Below, piece after piece: positions 1-6,681 of a DNA stretch of 34,103 bases. The translations under genes and the position numbers were made by a program. Position 1 is the stretch's first letter. Every line of letters starts with the position of its first letter. The stretch comes from UBA4421 sp028228615 (lineage in GTDB: Bacteria > Pseudomonadota > Gammaproteobacteria > Pseudomonadales > Azotimanducaceae). The stretch is from assembly GCA_028228615.1 (NCBI GenBank), contig JAOJBS010000024.1, positions 1 through 34,103 of the forward strand, in the 5' to 3' direction. The notes under the pieces were generated by a model. It did not search any database. It was not told the origin of the DNA and worked only from the letters and a program-made list of their open reading frames with translations.

Positions 1-506
1 TGAAAGATAAGTGGCCAGAGTTTGGTAGTGAGCCGCTGATTTTGATTTTAGATGAAATAACAGACCCGCGTAATTTGGGCGCTTGCCTGCGCACAGCCAA
101 TGCCGCCGGCGTTAATGCGGTGATCATGCCCAAGCGTAACAGCGCGCCGTTAAGTCCGGTGGTGCTAAAAACCGCTCAAGGCGGCGCGGAAGATTTGTTT
201 TTAGTCCAAGTGACCAATCTGGCTCGAACCATTGCCTGGTTGCAAGGCCAAGGTGTCTGGGTACTTGGCGCCGATGGAGAGGGCGGTACTGTCTGGGACA
301 CCATGGACTCTAAAGGCCCCACCGCCTTGGTCATGGGCAGCGAAGGTAAAGGCTTACGCCGGTTAACTCGAAGTCTGTGCGATCACTTGGTCAGTATCCC
401 TATGTTTGGCAGCGTTGAGAGCCTAAACGTATCGGTAGCCACCGGCGTACTTTTATATGAAATGGTCCGTCAACGGACAGTTGCAGCAAAAACCGCCGCT
501 TCCTAG
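1..506 (+). CDS. rlmB: 23S rRNA (guanosine-2'-O-)-methyltransferase RlmB, 5' truncated
   Basis: SpoU/TrmH-family methyltransferase that methylates G2251 of 23S rRNA. The frame is open from base 3, so the N-terminal substrate-binding domain and the start of the SPOUT domain lie left of the window. Visible family motifs are the DPRNLGACLRTANAAGV stretch (motif 1), ALVMGSEGKGLRRLTR (motif 2) and SIPMFGSVESLNVSVATG (motif 3), which form the knotted SAM-binding pocket. The C-terminus ends a few residues after the knot, as in E. coli RlmB. A TTG at 42 is internal and not a real start. The gene precedes rpsF, a common gammaproteobacterial order. Confidence 0.95.
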   Translation, partial: KDKWPEFGSEPLILILDEITDPRNLGACLRTANAAGVNAVIMPKRNSAPLSPVVLKTAQGGAEDLFLVQVTNLARTIAWLQGQGVWVLGADGEGGTVWDTMDSKGPTALVMGSEGKGLRRLTRSLCDHLVSIPMFGSVESLNVSVATGVLLYEMVRQRTVAAKTAAS

Positions 507-785
507 TCTGCATTGTTGGTTGCAGGTCTATTGCCCCATTAAGTGAAACCCCCAAAGCTGGGTTGATACCGCGCAAACTTACGCAAGAGCTGAGCTCAAC
601 AGTGGCTTTAAGCGAATCTTTAAGTCCAAGCAAAAGCCTTGCGCGTCAGTGCAGGGCCGCCTACAATGCGCGCCCGCAAAGCTTTAGGCTGGGTGGGACT
701 CATCCTTGCTTCACAATGGTAGCGAAAGCGTAAATCCTTGGAGGCAACTCGTCAGCTTGACTGACGTCAACCATAAGGAAGCGCA
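507..785. other. rlmB-rpsF intergenic region with probable leader RNA
   Basis: No gene is seen in these 279 bases. They hold the candidate rpsF promoter (639-667) and a leader of about 110 nt. Just before the start, CGTCAG (750-755) and CTGACG (761-766) form a perfect 6-bp hairpin, followed by the ribosome binding site AAGGAAG. In E. coli the S6:S18 complex binds a structure in its own rpsF leader; this hairpin could play that part, but I did not recognise the specific bulged motif. Confidence 0.4.
639..667 (+). promoter_or_regulatory. Candidate sigma-70 promoter for the rpsF operon
   Basis: TTGCGC (639-644) and TACAAT (662-667) are separated by exactly 17 bases. The -10 matches consensus at five of six positions and the -35 at three. 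The GC-rich stretch after the -10 is the kind of discriminator found at stringently controlled ribosomal promoters. Transcription would start near 674. Confidence 0.5.
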
Positions 786-1268
786 ATGCGACATTATGAA
801 ATTGTTTTTATGGTACACCCTGATCAGAGCGATCAAGTACCAAGTATGATCGAACGCTATCACGGGATGATAGAACGCGGTAACGGCAAGGTGCATAGAA
901 CCGAAGACTGGGGCCGTCGCCAACTGGCTTTCCCAATCAATAAAGTGCACAAAGCACACTACATCATGCTTAACATTGAAGTGGGTCAAGAAACTCTTGA
1001 TGAGCTAGAAAGCGCATTCCGCTTTAACGATGCAGTGATCCGCAGCATGGTGATCAGACGTAAAGGCCCTGTAACGGGTAACTCTAAGATTTACGAAGAA
1101 GAGTTGCGCGACAAAGAGAAAGATCGTGAACGCGACCGTCGTCGCGAAGAAGAGTCTGCTAGCAGAGCCGCTGAGCCAGCTGCTGAAGAAGCACCTGCTG
1201 CAGAAGAAGCTGAAGTGGCGCCCGAAGCCGCAGCAGAAGCACCCGCAGTTGAAGGAGAAGCATCATGA
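786..1268 (+). CDS. rpsF: 30S ribosomal protein S6
   Basis: S6 binds S18 and the central domain of 16S rRNA. Residues 1-100 are a canonical S6 fold: MRHYEIVFMVHPDQS, the WGRRQLAFPI segment and the VIRSMVIRR strand. After about residue 105 comes a charged region (KEKDRERDRRREEE) and then a roughly 45-residue tail of almost only Ala, Glu and Pro. At 160 aa it is longer than the about 131-135 aa E. coli protein. Acidic S6 tails are RimK substrates in E. coli, but this Ala/Glu tail is not a simple poly-Glu run. The ATG has AAGGAAG upstream. The stop overlaps the start of rpsR, indicating translational coupling. Confidence 0.96.
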   Translation: MRHYEIVFMVHPDQSDQVPSMIERYHGMIERGNGKVHRTEDWGRRQLAFPINKVHKAHYIMLNIEVGQETLDELESAFRFNDAVIRSMVIRRKGPVTGNSKIYEEELRDKEKDRERDRRREEESASRAAEPAAEEAPAAEEAEVAPEAAAEAPAVEGEAS

Positions 1269-1483
1269 TGAGAGGCGGTGGCAGAAGAGTACAAGTCCAG
1301 TTCAAAGAAATTGAAGTGGATTACAAAGATTTGGATTCACTAAAGCAATTTATCGGTGAAACCGGAAAAATCGTTCCTAGTCGTATCACCGGCGCAACAG
1401 CCCGATTCCAGCGTAATCTTGCAAAAGAAGTTAAGCGCGCTAGATATTTGGCATTGTTGCCTTATACCGACCAGCATAAATAA
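1265..1483 (+). CDS. rpsR: 30S ribosomal protein S18 (divergent N-terminus)
   Basis: S18 pairs with S6 on the small subunit platform. From residue 19 (DYKDLDSLKQFI) to the end (KRARYLALLPYTDQHK), including GKIVPSRITGA, the match to bacterial S18 is clear. The first 18 residues are unusual: the very conserved FRRRKFCRF block of gammaproteobacterial S18 is replaced by a Gly/Arg and Val/Gln-rich segment without Cys. I checked the other two frames and neither restores the motif, so a simple frameshift is not the explanation. There are two adjacent ATGs at the start (1265, 1268), overlapping the rpsF stop. No priB lies between rpsF and rpsR. Confidence 0.92.
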   Translation: MMRGGGRRVQVQFKEIEVDYKDLDSLKQFIGETGKIVPSRITGATARFQRNLAKEVKRARYLALLPYTDQHK

Positions 1484-1502
1484 GCGGGCATAAGGAAAGT
1501 CA

Positions 1503-1949
1503 ATGAACGTTATATTATTAGAACGCGTAAACAATCTCGGTGATTTGGGTGATGAAGTTTCTGTAAAGCCAGGCTTTGCACGTAACTACCTAATTCCAAA
1601 TGCCAAAGCTGTTCAAGCGAATAACGCTAATCGTGAAGTTTTCGAGCAGCGTCGCGCTGAGCTAGAAGCGAAAGCGCAAGGCATATTGGGCGAAGCTAAG
1701 GCTCGCGCAGAGAAGATCGAAGGCCATATTTTGACCATCATGGTTAAATCTGGCGAAGAAGGTCGTTTATACGGCTCCGTTGGTACTCAGGACATCGCCG
1801 ATGCCCTAGTAGCCGATGGCCATGAAGTAGAGCGTAGCGAAGTTCGCCTACCAGACGGTGCTATCCGCGCCCTTGGTGAGTACGAAATCGCCGTACAACT
1901 TCACTCTGACGTAACAGCCGGCATTAAAGTCGCTGTTGTTGAAGAGTAG
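1503..1949 (+). CDS. rplI: 50S ribosomal protein L9
   Basis: L9 is an elongated two-domain protein at the base of the L1 stalk. The N-terminal domain has MNVILLERVNNLGDLGDEV, VKPGFARNYLIP and the Ala-rich start of the connecting helix (to about residue 75). The C-terminal domain includes GRLYGSVGTQDIADAL. At 148 aa it is the usual length. It starts 19 bases after rpsR behind ATAAGGAAAG and is the last gene of the rpsF-rpsR-rplI operon. Confidence 0.97.
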   Translation: MNVILLERVNNLGDLGDEVSVKPGFARNYLIPNAKAVQANNANREVFEQRRAELEAKAQGILGEAKARAEKIEGHILTIMVKSGEEGRLYGSVGTQDIADALVADGHEVERSEVRLPDGAIRALGEYEIAVQLHSDVTAGIKVAVVEE

Positions 1950-2261
1950 CCGATAGATTAAATAGATCTATTGTGAAGGTGCCCCGGTGCTTGCATGCAT
2001 TGGGGCCATCTTCAGCAAAGAAAGCGTTTAACAAAATGCTTATTTAGCAAGGCGCGAACGCCAATTTGTAGAATTCAGATACGAGTAACGCTAAGCCATT
2101 AACTCAATGGGTTGCAATCCCAGCGTTTACTGCTCAATCTCCCTATCCCATATTAAAGAGTGACCTGCTGACTTTTTCGCCGTTCTAGTCGCAAAATAAG
2201 CGCCAGGCCCCGTTCGAATATTCGACGCCAGAAAAGTAGCAATTAAAGAACTGAATCGCCC
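1950..2261. other. rplI-dnaB intergenic region
   Basis: No gene is seen. The stretch begins with an imperfect hairpin: GAAGGTGCCCC (1975-1985) pairs with GGGGCCATCTTC (2002-2013) with one G-T wobble and one bulge, around a loop containing TGCATGCA. It lacks a T-run, so it is a weak terminator candidate for the ribosomal operon. A dnaB promoter should lie in the second half, but no hexamer pair is convincing. Confidence 0.4.
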
Positions 2262-3641
2262 ATGTCTGAGTACGACCCAGAAAATAACGCTGTAAGCGCG
2301 CTGAAGGTGCCGCCCCATTCTAATGAGGCAGAGCAGTCAGTACTGGGCGGCTTAATGCTAGACGACCAGTCCTGGTTTGACCTCATAGAGGTGGTGCAAG
2401 ACACTGATTTTTATCGCACTCAGCACCAAATTATTTTTGCTGCCATGAATGAGTTAGCCACTGATGACGCGCCCCTAGATGCGGTGACCGTATCAGAGCG
2501 TCTGCAATCACGGGGCCTGCTAGAAAAAGCAGGCGGCATTGCCTATCTAGCAGAACTGACAGAATCTACACCGGGCACCAGTAACATCTTGGCTTACGGC
2601 AAAATTGTCCGCGAGCGTTCCGTTTTGCGTCAGCTTATTGGCGCGGCTAATCAGATTGTAGATTCAGCGTTCACGCCAGATGGGCGCGATACCGATACCC
2701 TGCTTGAACTGGCCGAGCAGTCGGTTTTTCAAATTGCAGAAAACCGCGTTAAAGAAAATGGCCCAGAAAAAATAGCGCCGCTGCTGGCCAAAGCGGTCGA
2801 GAAAGTAGAATTTCTTTTTGCCTCTAAAGGCGCCATTACCGGCGTTTCCTCTGGGTTTAAAGACCTAGATAAAAAGACCTCAGGCTGGCAGCCCTCGGAT
2901 CTTGTCATTTTGGCCGCACGACCTTCCATGGGTAAAACAGCTTTCGCGGTAAATATGGTTGAACACGCGGCCATGTCAGGCGGGTCTGTGCTGGTATTCA
3001 GTATGGAAATGCCCGCAGAACAGATTGTCATGCGTATGATTTCCAGCTTAGGCCGTATTGACCAAACTAGATTGCGTAACGGTGAGCTAAAAGACGAAGA
3101 CTGGACCCGCTTCACGGGTGCGGTGAGCCAGTTGAAAGATAAGCGCCTTTACATTGACGACACCCCGGCGCTGACGCCAGGCGAAGTGCGCTCACGCGCA
3201 CGGCGAGTGTCTCGAGAGGCGGGTGGCTTAGACTTAATCGTAGTCGACTACCTGCAATTGATGCGCACCGCGAAAGCCAGCGAAAACCGCGCGACAGAAA
3301 TATCCGAAATTTCCCGTTCACTTAAAGCCTTGGCCAAAGAAATGAGCTGTCCCGTGGTGGCGCTGTCTCAGCTTAACCGTCAGTTAGAATCGCGGCCAGA
3401 CAAGCGCCCAATGAACTCAGACCTACGCGAATCAGGCGCTATTGAGCAAGATGCCGACGTAATTCTCTTCATCTACAGAGATGAGGTGTATAACGAGAAT
3501 AGCGAAGACGTGGGTTTGGCAGAGATCATTATTGGCAAGCAGCGTAATGGACCCATTGGTAAGGTGAAGATGAAATTCACCGGCAACCTGACCAAATTTG
3601 AAGACCTCGCCCACGAAATGTATAACGACTTTGCTGAGTAA
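2262..3641 (+). CDS. dnaB: Replicative DNA helicase DnaB
   Basis: Hexameric 5'-3' helicase that unwinds DNA at the replication fork and recruits primase. The N-terminal domain starts at PPHSNEAEQSVLGGLMLD (about 17-34). The RecA-like C-terminal domain has Walker A ARPSMGKTAF (about 221-230), VFSMEMP, Walker B LIVVDYLQLM, and the DLRESGAIEQDADV arginine-finger/sensor region. At 459 aa it is full length, and there is no intein in the P-loop or other motifs, a frequent insertion site in dnaB genes. radA follows 56 bases downstream on the same strand. Confidence 0.97.
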   Translation: MSEYDPENNAVSALKVPPHSNEAEQSVLGGLMLDDQSWFDLIEVVQDTDFYRTQHQIIFAAMNELATDDAPLDAVTVSERLQSRGLLEKAGGIAYLAELTESTPGTSNILAYGKIVRERSVLRQLIGAANQIVDSAFTPDGRDTDTLLELAEQSVFQIAENRVKENGPEKIAPLLAKAVEKVEFLFASKGAITGVSSGFKDLDKKTSGWQPSDLVILAARPSMGKTAFAVNMVEHAAMSGGSVLVFSMEMPAEQIVMRMISSLGRIDQTRLRNGELKDEDWTRFTGAVSQLKDKRLYIDDTPALTPGEVRSRARRVSREAGGLDLIVVDYLQLMRTAKASENRATEISEISRSLKALAKEMSCPVVALSQLNRQLESRPDKRPMNSDLRESGAIEQDADVILFIYRDEVYNENSEDVGLAEIIIGKQRNGPIGKVKMKFTGNLTKFEDLAHEMYNDFAE

Positions 3642-3697
3642 TATCAGCGGCCTCGTTAGCTACCCAAACAGTTGAAAGAAATCGGATAAAAGGCGAC

Positions 3698-5062
3698 ATG
3701 GCCAAGAGTAAAACTAAGTCTGCGTTTGTTTGCGAAGAGTGCGGCGCTGAGCACGGCAAGTGGCAGGGCCAGTGCGGCACGTGTAATGCATGGAATACCC
3801 TTAGTCGAGTCAACATAACCCCCATAGCCAATGCCGCCGTAGGCTACGCAGGCGTTACCGCCCAAGTCAAAAAACTTAGTGAAATAGAAGCTTTAGAAAC
3901 CCCGCGCATCGCTTCGGGCTTTAAAGAGTTAGACCGCGTGTTGGGCGGCGGCTTTGTGCCCGGCTCCGTAGTGCTCATTGGCGGCGACCCCGGCGCAGGT
4001 AAAAGTACGCTACTGCTGCAAGCGTGTACCACTTTGGCCCAAAGCAAAGGCGTACTGTATGTCACCGGTGAGGAATCATTGCAGCAGCTAGCCATGCGCG
4101 CCAAGCGCCTCAACCTGCCGTTAGACGGCCTCAGTGTGGCAGCAGAGACCCGGGCAGAAATCATAGCCAATCTAATAGAAGAGCAAAAACCAGCGGTAGT
4201 CATACTAGACTCAATACAAGTCATGCAAATGGAGTCGGTAGATTCCACCCCAGGCTCGGTCACCCAAGTAAAAGAAACCGCCGCATATTTTACCCGTTTG
4301 GCAAAACAAAAAGATGTGGTCATTGTCTTAGTCGGCCACATCACCAAAGAAGGCGGTATTGCTGGCCCCAAGATGTTAGAGCATATGATCGACTGTTTTA
4401 TGATGCTAGACAGCCCAGCAGGCAGCCGCTTCAGAACCTTGCGCGGACACAAAAATCGTTTCGGTGCGGTGAACGAACTAGGCGTCTTCGCCATGACCGA
4501 TATGGGCATGAAAGAAGTCGCCAACCCTTCCGCTATATTTCTTCAGCGCGGCGACGTAGATTCCCCCGGCAGTATTGCCACCGTCACCTGGGAAGGCACT
4601 CGGCCTTTGTTGGTAGAGCTACAAGCGTTAGTAGATGACGTAGCCGGCGGCCACCCCAAGCGTGTAGCAGTGGGTTTAGATCAACAAAGACTCGCCATGC
4701 ACTTGGCAGTATTGCATCGGCATTGCGGCATCGCTTTGGGCGACCAAGATGTTTTTGCCAATGTAGTAGGCGGCGTGCGTATTACAGAGACTGGAGCAGA
4801 TTTAGCAGTACTGTTAGCAGTGCTTGGCTCTTTCCGCGATCGCGTATTACCCAGAGACCTAATTGTCTTTGGTGAGCTAGGACTGACCGGAGAGTTACGC
4901 CCTGTAGCCAATGGTCAAGAGCGCATGCGTGAAGCTGCCAAACATGGCTTCAAACACGCCATAGTACCCTTCGCCAATAGCCCCAAAGAAAAGCTCGGCA
5001 ACATGACAGTGCATGGCGTAAAGACTCTCGCCGCGGCGCTAGAAGTAGTCGCAGGTCTGTAA
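3698..5062 (+). CDS. radA: DNA repair protein RadA (Sms)
   Basis: RecA-related branch-migration ATPase that processes recombination intermediates. The N-terminal zinc finger has Cys12, Cys15, Cys26 and Cys29. The ATPase core has Walker A GGDPGAGKST (95-104) and the RadA signature KNRFG near residues 252-256. The C-terminal Lon-like domain follows, with the VVGGVRITETGADLAVLLAV and GELGLTGELRPV stretches. Length (454 aa) is normal. The start is ATG with AAAGGCG upstream. It is the last conserved gene before the cassette island. Confidence 0.97.
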   Translation: MAKSKTKSAFVCEECGAEHGKWQGQCGTCNAWNTLSRVNITPIANAAVGYAGVTAQVKKLSEIEALETPRIASGFKELDRVLGGGFVPGSVVLIGGDPGAGKSTLLLQACTTLAQSKGVLYVTGEESLQQLAMRAKRLNLPLDGLSVAAETRAEIIANLIEEQKPAVVILDSIQVMQMESVDSTPGSVTQVKETAAYFTRLAKQKDVVIVLVGHITKEGGIAGPKMLEHMIDCFMMLDSPAGSRFRTLRGHKNRFGAVNELGVFAMTDMGMKEVANPSAIFLQRGDVDSPGSIATVTWEGTRPLLVELQALVDDVAGGHPKRVAVGLDQQRLAMHLAVLHRHCGIALGDQDVFANVVGGVRITETGADLAVLLAVLGSFRDRVLPRDLIVFGELGLTGELRPVANGQERMREAAKHGFKHAIVPFANSPKEKLGNMTVHGVKTLAAALEVVAGL

Positions 5063-5071
5063 GTAAAAATC

Positions 5072-5099
5072 CATACCGGTTAGTTCCTCTAACCGGATG
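5072..5099. terminator. Hairpin after radA, possible terminator without T-run
   Basis: CCGGTTAG (5076-5083) and CTAACCGG (5089-5096) form a perfect 8-bp stem with a 5-base loop. It extends by CAT/ATG past one bulged A. It sits 13 bases after the radA stop. No T-tract follows, so it may be a weak terminator or mRNA 3'-end structure. It also marks the last sequence clearly tied to radA before the island. Confidence 0.4.
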
Positions 5100-5204
5100 C
5101 CGTCTGGCGCAAAAAACATTCCAATTGTCAGAATTTTAGTGAGCGTAAATCGTTTCCATAGTTCTCTGTTCGTGCAAAGGACTAACGCGCATCAAAGGGA
5201 GTGT

Positions 5205-5222
5205 TATTGCGCATGCGCAATA
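5205..5222. repeat. 18-bp perfect palindrome upstream of the first cassette gene
   Basis: TATTGCGCATGCGCAATA reads identically on both strands. It is followed at 5230-5236 by GTTAAAC, which fits the integron core consensus GTTRRRY. The palindrome could be an operator for the gene starting at 5259, or part of a degenerate recombination site at the left edge of the array. No partner R'' box is seen at the expected place, so I do not call a third attC. Confidence 0.45.
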
Positions 5223-5258
5223 TACAAATGTTAAACATACTTGGGGGCCGTTATAGCC

Positions 5259-5687
5259 ATGAGTCCAACAACGCAACATCTCATATTTCATGGAGCCGTG
5301 GTTCTTGTCTATGCGTTGCTCTGCGGAGCGCCATACGGTCGCGCAATAAACCAAGGCGCCACCACACGTACAATTGAAGCTTGGCGGTTGGCTCATTCCA
5401 GTCTCGCGATTGGCGTAATTTTAATGTTAGTAGTCGCGGTCGTTCTGCCATTACTTGCAGTCGGTGAGCCAGTGAAATGGTTTATCGCGCTTTCGTTTAT
5501 TGTTTCGTCGTACGCCTTTTGTGTATCACTGACGCTTGGCCCGGTACTTGGTTATCGGGGTCTTTCCTCGGAAGGACCACTATCGGCGAAACTGGTTTAC
5601 TTTGGAAACATCGTAGGAGCTGGTGGAGCATTGCTTGGTGCAGTTGGGTTGCTGTACGGTTCGTTCGTCTCGCTAATCGGGGGGTGA
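5259..5687 (+). CDS. Cassette-borne small membrane protein, styrene-oxide isomerase/HAB-like
   Basis: A 142-aa protein with four predicted membrane helices (about 8-25, 46-68, 73-97, 112-138). HG near the start of helix 1, the EAWRLAHS segment with His46 opening helix 2, VVLPLL at its end, and RGLSSEGP before helix 4 match, from memory, the order of motifs in styrene-oxide isomerase (StyC) and hydroxylaminobenzene mutase, where the AHS histidine is the haem ligand in StyC. The Asn six residues after that His in StyC appears to be Gly here, so the substrate may differ. ATG 5259 is preferred over the in-frame TTG at 5241; GGGGG lies 11 bases upstream of ATG. The stop falls 4 bases before the attC R'' box, typical of a cassette. 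Family assignment is moderate. Confidence 0.6.
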   Translation: MSPTTQHLIFHGAVVLVYALLCGAPYGRAINQGATTRTIEAWRLAHSSLAIGVILMLVVAVVLPLLAVGEPVKWFIALSFIVSSYAFCVSLTLGPVLGYRGLSSEGPLSAKLVYFGNIVGAGGALLGAVGLLYGSFVSLIGG

Positions 5688-5691
5688 GTAT

Positions 5692-5790
5692 GTTTAACAT
5701 CACGTTGCAACGGACGTTTGACAGCGGCGCAGAACCTGGCTGCGCCAGAACCTGCACCACTATCAAACGCCGCTGAACTAGGCGTTAGGC
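5692..5790 (+). other. attC: attC recombination site 1 (99 bp)
   Basis: R'' is GTTTAAC (5692-5698) and R' is GTTAGGC (5784-5790); they pair with two G-T wobbles, and R' fits GTTRRRY exactly. After a 5-base spacer on each side, L'' GTTGCAACGG (5704-5713) pairs with L' CCGCTGAAC (5770-5778), leaving G5707 extrahelical and one A-C mismatch. A5714 is a second extrahelical base. The stem then continues as CGTTTGA (5715-5721) with TCAAACG (5763-5769). An inner hairpin GGCGCAG/CTGCGCC (5726-5732, 5740-5746) fills the variable end. Equal spacers and two extrahelical bases on one arm are the diagnostic attC layout. Cleavage would fall after G5784. Confidence 0.9.
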
Positions 5791-5826
5791 ACCCGTATCA
5801 ACATAAGAGAAATATTGGAGATTTAG

Positions 5827-6681
5827 ATGTCGAAGCAAACCGTACCCGACTTAAAGGAGCTTTTTAAACAAGCGGCAGAGAGTGCAGCACAAGTTCCTGA
5901 AAGTATGCAGGAGGCCGCTTTCAATAGAGCAATTGACTTGCTTACAGGTGGCGGGGCCGATAGCAACAATGAAACGCCAAAGGCCAAGGTGACTAAATCA
6001 CGTACAACGAAACAACAAAGACCCACTCCACCTAAAGACGACTCTCCTGCAGAAAGCTTGGTAGAGGCAATAGATTCGACCCAGCACCCCGGCGTCTTAT
6101 CAGCCAAAAAAGTTCTTGATCGAGCATTGATGGTTCTTCAGATATCTCTAAATGAACATGGCGTTGATGGCTTAACCCCAGCAGAAATAGCAACCGTCTT
6201 AACTGACAAATTCCGAGTCAGTACAACAAGCGCAGCAGTTCGCATGGCTTTAGGTGATGCAACTAATCTCGTCAACAGATTGCCAAGGGGCCAAGGTTTT
6301 GCCTATAGAATAATGGGGCCTGGAGAAGAATATCTAGCCCATCTTGGTGAAGATGAAAAACCGTCATCTCCATCGAAAGCTAAGAAGAAGTTGAAGTCAA
6401 GAAAGCCGGCAAAGAAGACGGCGGCCAGTAACGCTAGCACAAAGACAAAAAGTAAAACAAATACTACAGTTGGCCCTAAGGCCGCAATTGGCAGTCTAAT
6501 CGACTCGGGCTTTTTTTCTCAGGTTAAAACAGGACCTGAAATTAAGACTCATTTAAAAAATAAGCGCGGATTGAATTTTGAAACAGATCAGTTACGCATG
6601 GCTCTCCTTCGTTTAGTTCGAGAAGAGAAGCTCGAAAGAGACGAAAATGCGGATGGAAGCTATGAATACAAAAAACCTTAG
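5827..6681 (+). CDS. Cassette protein with two winged-helix-like domains and a Lys-rich linker
   Basis: A 284-aa protein I do not recognise by name. Residues 1-40 are helical, 45-75 are charged and disordered. Residues about 90-175 look like a winged helix (GLTPAEIATVLTDKF as recognition-type helices, then the RGQGFAYRIMGPGEEYL wing). Residues 176-214 are very rich in Lys, Ser and Thr. Residues 215-284 look like a second winged helix (IGSLIDSGFFSQVKTGPEIK, then LLRLVREEKLERDE and a Tyr-containing wing). The basic linker and two winged helices suggest nucleic-acid binding. GGAG lies 6 bases before the ATG, 43 bases after the attC 1 cut point. It overlaps the next gene, so the two are probably co-translated and act together. 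Confidence 0.75.
   Translation: MSKQTVPDLKELFKQAAESAAQVPESMQEAAFNRAIDLLTGGGADSNNETPKAKVTKSRTTKQQRPTPPKDDSPAESLVEAIDSTQHPGVLSAKKVLDRALMVLQISLNEHGVDGLTPAEIATVLTDKFRVSTTSAAVRMALGDATNLVNRLPRGQGFAYRIMGPGEEYLAHLGEDEKPSSPSKAKKKLKSRKPAKKTAASNASTKTKSKTNTTVGPKAAIGSLIDSGFFSQVKTGPEIKTHLKNKRGLNFETDQLRMALLRLVREEKLERDENADGSYEYKKP

Noticed and set aside
1265..1330. Frameshift at the start of rpsR
   Set aside because: Neither alternative frame yields the FRRRKFCRF motif, so I treat the N-terminus as real divergence.
2109..2121. tRNA-like T-arm, GGGTTGCAATCCC
   Set aside because: The hairpin resembles a T-arm, but no acceptor stem, anticodon arm or D-arm can be placed around it.
5179..5236. Third attC site upstream of the first cassette
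   Set aside because: GTTAAAC could be R', but the only upstream candidate, GACTAAC, does not pair with it, and the spacers would be 3 and about 14 bases. Kept only as an uncertain boundary.
5477..5776. 99-aa frame overlapping the SOI-like gene and attC 1
   Set aside because: It runs out of frame through a membrane-protein gene and into the attC; composition and lack of a start signal argue against coding.
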